From an uncultured Veillonella sp. (GTDB lineage: Bacteria > Bacillota > Negativicutes > Veillonellales > Veillonellaceae): a stretch of DNA of 14,955 nt. Numbering within the stretch: the first letter of the stretch is position 1; every line of letters begins with the position of its first letter. The position numbers and the translations under genes were made by a program. This document shows, one piece after another, positions 14,097 to 14,955 of this stretch. The notes below the pieces were generated by a model. That model saw only the letters and a program-made list of their open reading frames with translations, was not told the DNA's origin and searched no databases. Where the stretch lies: NCBI GenBank assembly GCA_900552715.1, contig USAV01000042.1, forward strand, positions 1 to 14,955, read 5' to 3'.

Positions 14097-14931
14097 GAAT
14101 TTCTGGTTATTCACCGTCGTTTGTGCTTTATTTGTAAGTGCTGTAACGACAGTTCTTTCCTTGAGTGGCGCATTAGCATTACCAATATTAGTATTCCCTG
14201 TATTGTCTCTTGTAATACCTCTCATGGTACGAAGATTGAAGAATGCTAAATTTAATGACGATTTACCATTGAGTATGGGATATCATACGTATAGTTGGGC
14301 TTGGTGGACAGTATTTTCATTTCTTCATACGCCCTTTAGCTTTACTGCAGATAGTGGAATTGTAACAGCGTTGCTTCTTTTCGTGGTGTATTTTATAGTT
14401 CAAGTACTTATTGAACTTTGTGGGTTGCTAGCTACTAAGTTTTTCAATCGAAATCATCGATGGGGAATGGTAGATGAAGCACTCGATATAATTGGATATA
14501 CTATTCCAATTCCATTCTTATATATTGGTTCACTCCTCTATATTGATCTACAAGATCCAATGGTTTATTTCATGTATGCGTCATCTATGAATGTAAATAT
14601 ACTCTTTGCAGAATTGGTGTCATTACTTATATCCTTATTGGTATTCGTATTCTATTTATACCCAAGAGAATTAGCCTATAAAGGTATACGATTATTTCGT
14701 ATTGTTTTAACTGCTGGTTTATGGCTCGCTATGAATGCCCATATTTTATATGGTGGTTATATTCCAGAGTTTGTTTTATCTTTAGTTCCCACCGTTTTTC
14801 CAACGTATCAAGGTAATCCACTAGTGTTTGTTACCCCAACTTTGTTAGAAGCTGGTATGACAGGTGTAGCAGTGATTATAGGTGCATTGGTAGAGCGTGG
14901 TATTATTTCACGACGCCGTGAACGTATTTAA
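14089..14931 (+). CDS. Multi-pass membrane protein, unknown function
   Basis: I do not recognise this 280-residue, strongly hydrophobic protein. Segments likely to cross the membrane lie at about 5-27, 30-47, 66-80, 89-116, 133-152, 165-190, 203-222 and 248-268, so seven to eight helices. A basic loop at 48-54 (RRLKNAK) and the basic C terminus (SRRRERI) are probably cytoplasmic. Trp and aromatic residues cluster at 69-79 (SWAWWTVFSF), and a short charged loop at 117-131 contains NRNHRWGMVDE. It starts within the end of the preceding gene, and GGAGG at 14079-14083 inside that gene provides its ribosome binding site. No paralogy with the shorter partner is obvious by eye. The gene is complete and ends 24 bases before the window edge. 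Confidence 0.8.
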   Translation: MNKNFWLFTVVCALFVSAVTTVLSLSGALALPILVFPVLSLVIPLMVRRLKNAKFNDDLPLSMGYHTYSWAWWTVFSFLHTPFSFTADSGIVTALLLFVVYFIVQVLIELCGLLATKFFNRNHRWGMVDEALDIIGYTIPIPFLYIGSLLYIDLQDPMVYFMYASSMNVNILFAELVSLLISLLVFVFYLYPRELAYKGIRLFRIVLTAGLWLAMNAHILYGGYIPEFVLSLVPTVFPTYQGNPLVFVTPTLLEAGMTGVAVIIGALVERGIISRRRERI

Positions 14932-14955
14932 TTTCTAGTTTCGACTTATATCCGT

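Overview
The window looks like chromosome from an AT-rich anaerobe of the Negativicutes, most like Veillonella. This is inferred from base composition, strong AGGAGG ribosome binding sites, the protein sequences as I recognise them and the gene set; I ran no search. There are ten complete protein genes and the first codons of an eleventh at the left edge. I found no rRNA, tRNA, CRISPR array, insertion sequence or phage gene.

Left part (1-7.5 kb) is mostly housekeeping. On the minus strand lie gltS (sodium/glutamate symporter), prfC (peptide release factor 3) and, further right, a DEAD-box RNA helicase. topB (topoisomerase III) is on the plus strand, divergent from prfC with back-to-back promoters and convergent with the helicase, from which it is separated by a near-perfect bidirectional terminator (6100-6133).

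Right part (7.5-13.6 kb) is a plus-strand metal block. A 560-bp AT-rich regulatory region carries several Fur-like GATAAT elements and a very good promoter for feoA-feoB (ferrous iron import). Next comes a separately promoted small cysteine-rich membrane protein of the FeoB-associated family. It is followed by a tight pair: an 86-residue one-helix protein with an acidic tail (DUF6110/PacL-like), and a P1B-type metal ATPase with Ser-Cys-Ala in place of the usual Cys-Pro-Cys. That pair matches the FezA/FezB core of ferrosome loci, the membrane-bounded iron storage compartments described in Desulfovibrio, Shewanella and Clostridioides difficile. The arrangement suggests an iron-uptake plus iron-sequestration island: FeoAB brings Fe(II) in, the Cys-rich protein may assist, and the ATPase pair may load an internal compartment or export metal. 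Control is probably through Fur and possibly an FNR-like regulator; a perfect 14-bp TTGAT-N4-ATCAA palindrome lies upstream of the Cys-rich gene.

The right end (13.6-14.95 kb), after a strong terminator, has its own promoter and two overlapping genes for multi-pass membrane proteins that I do not recognise.
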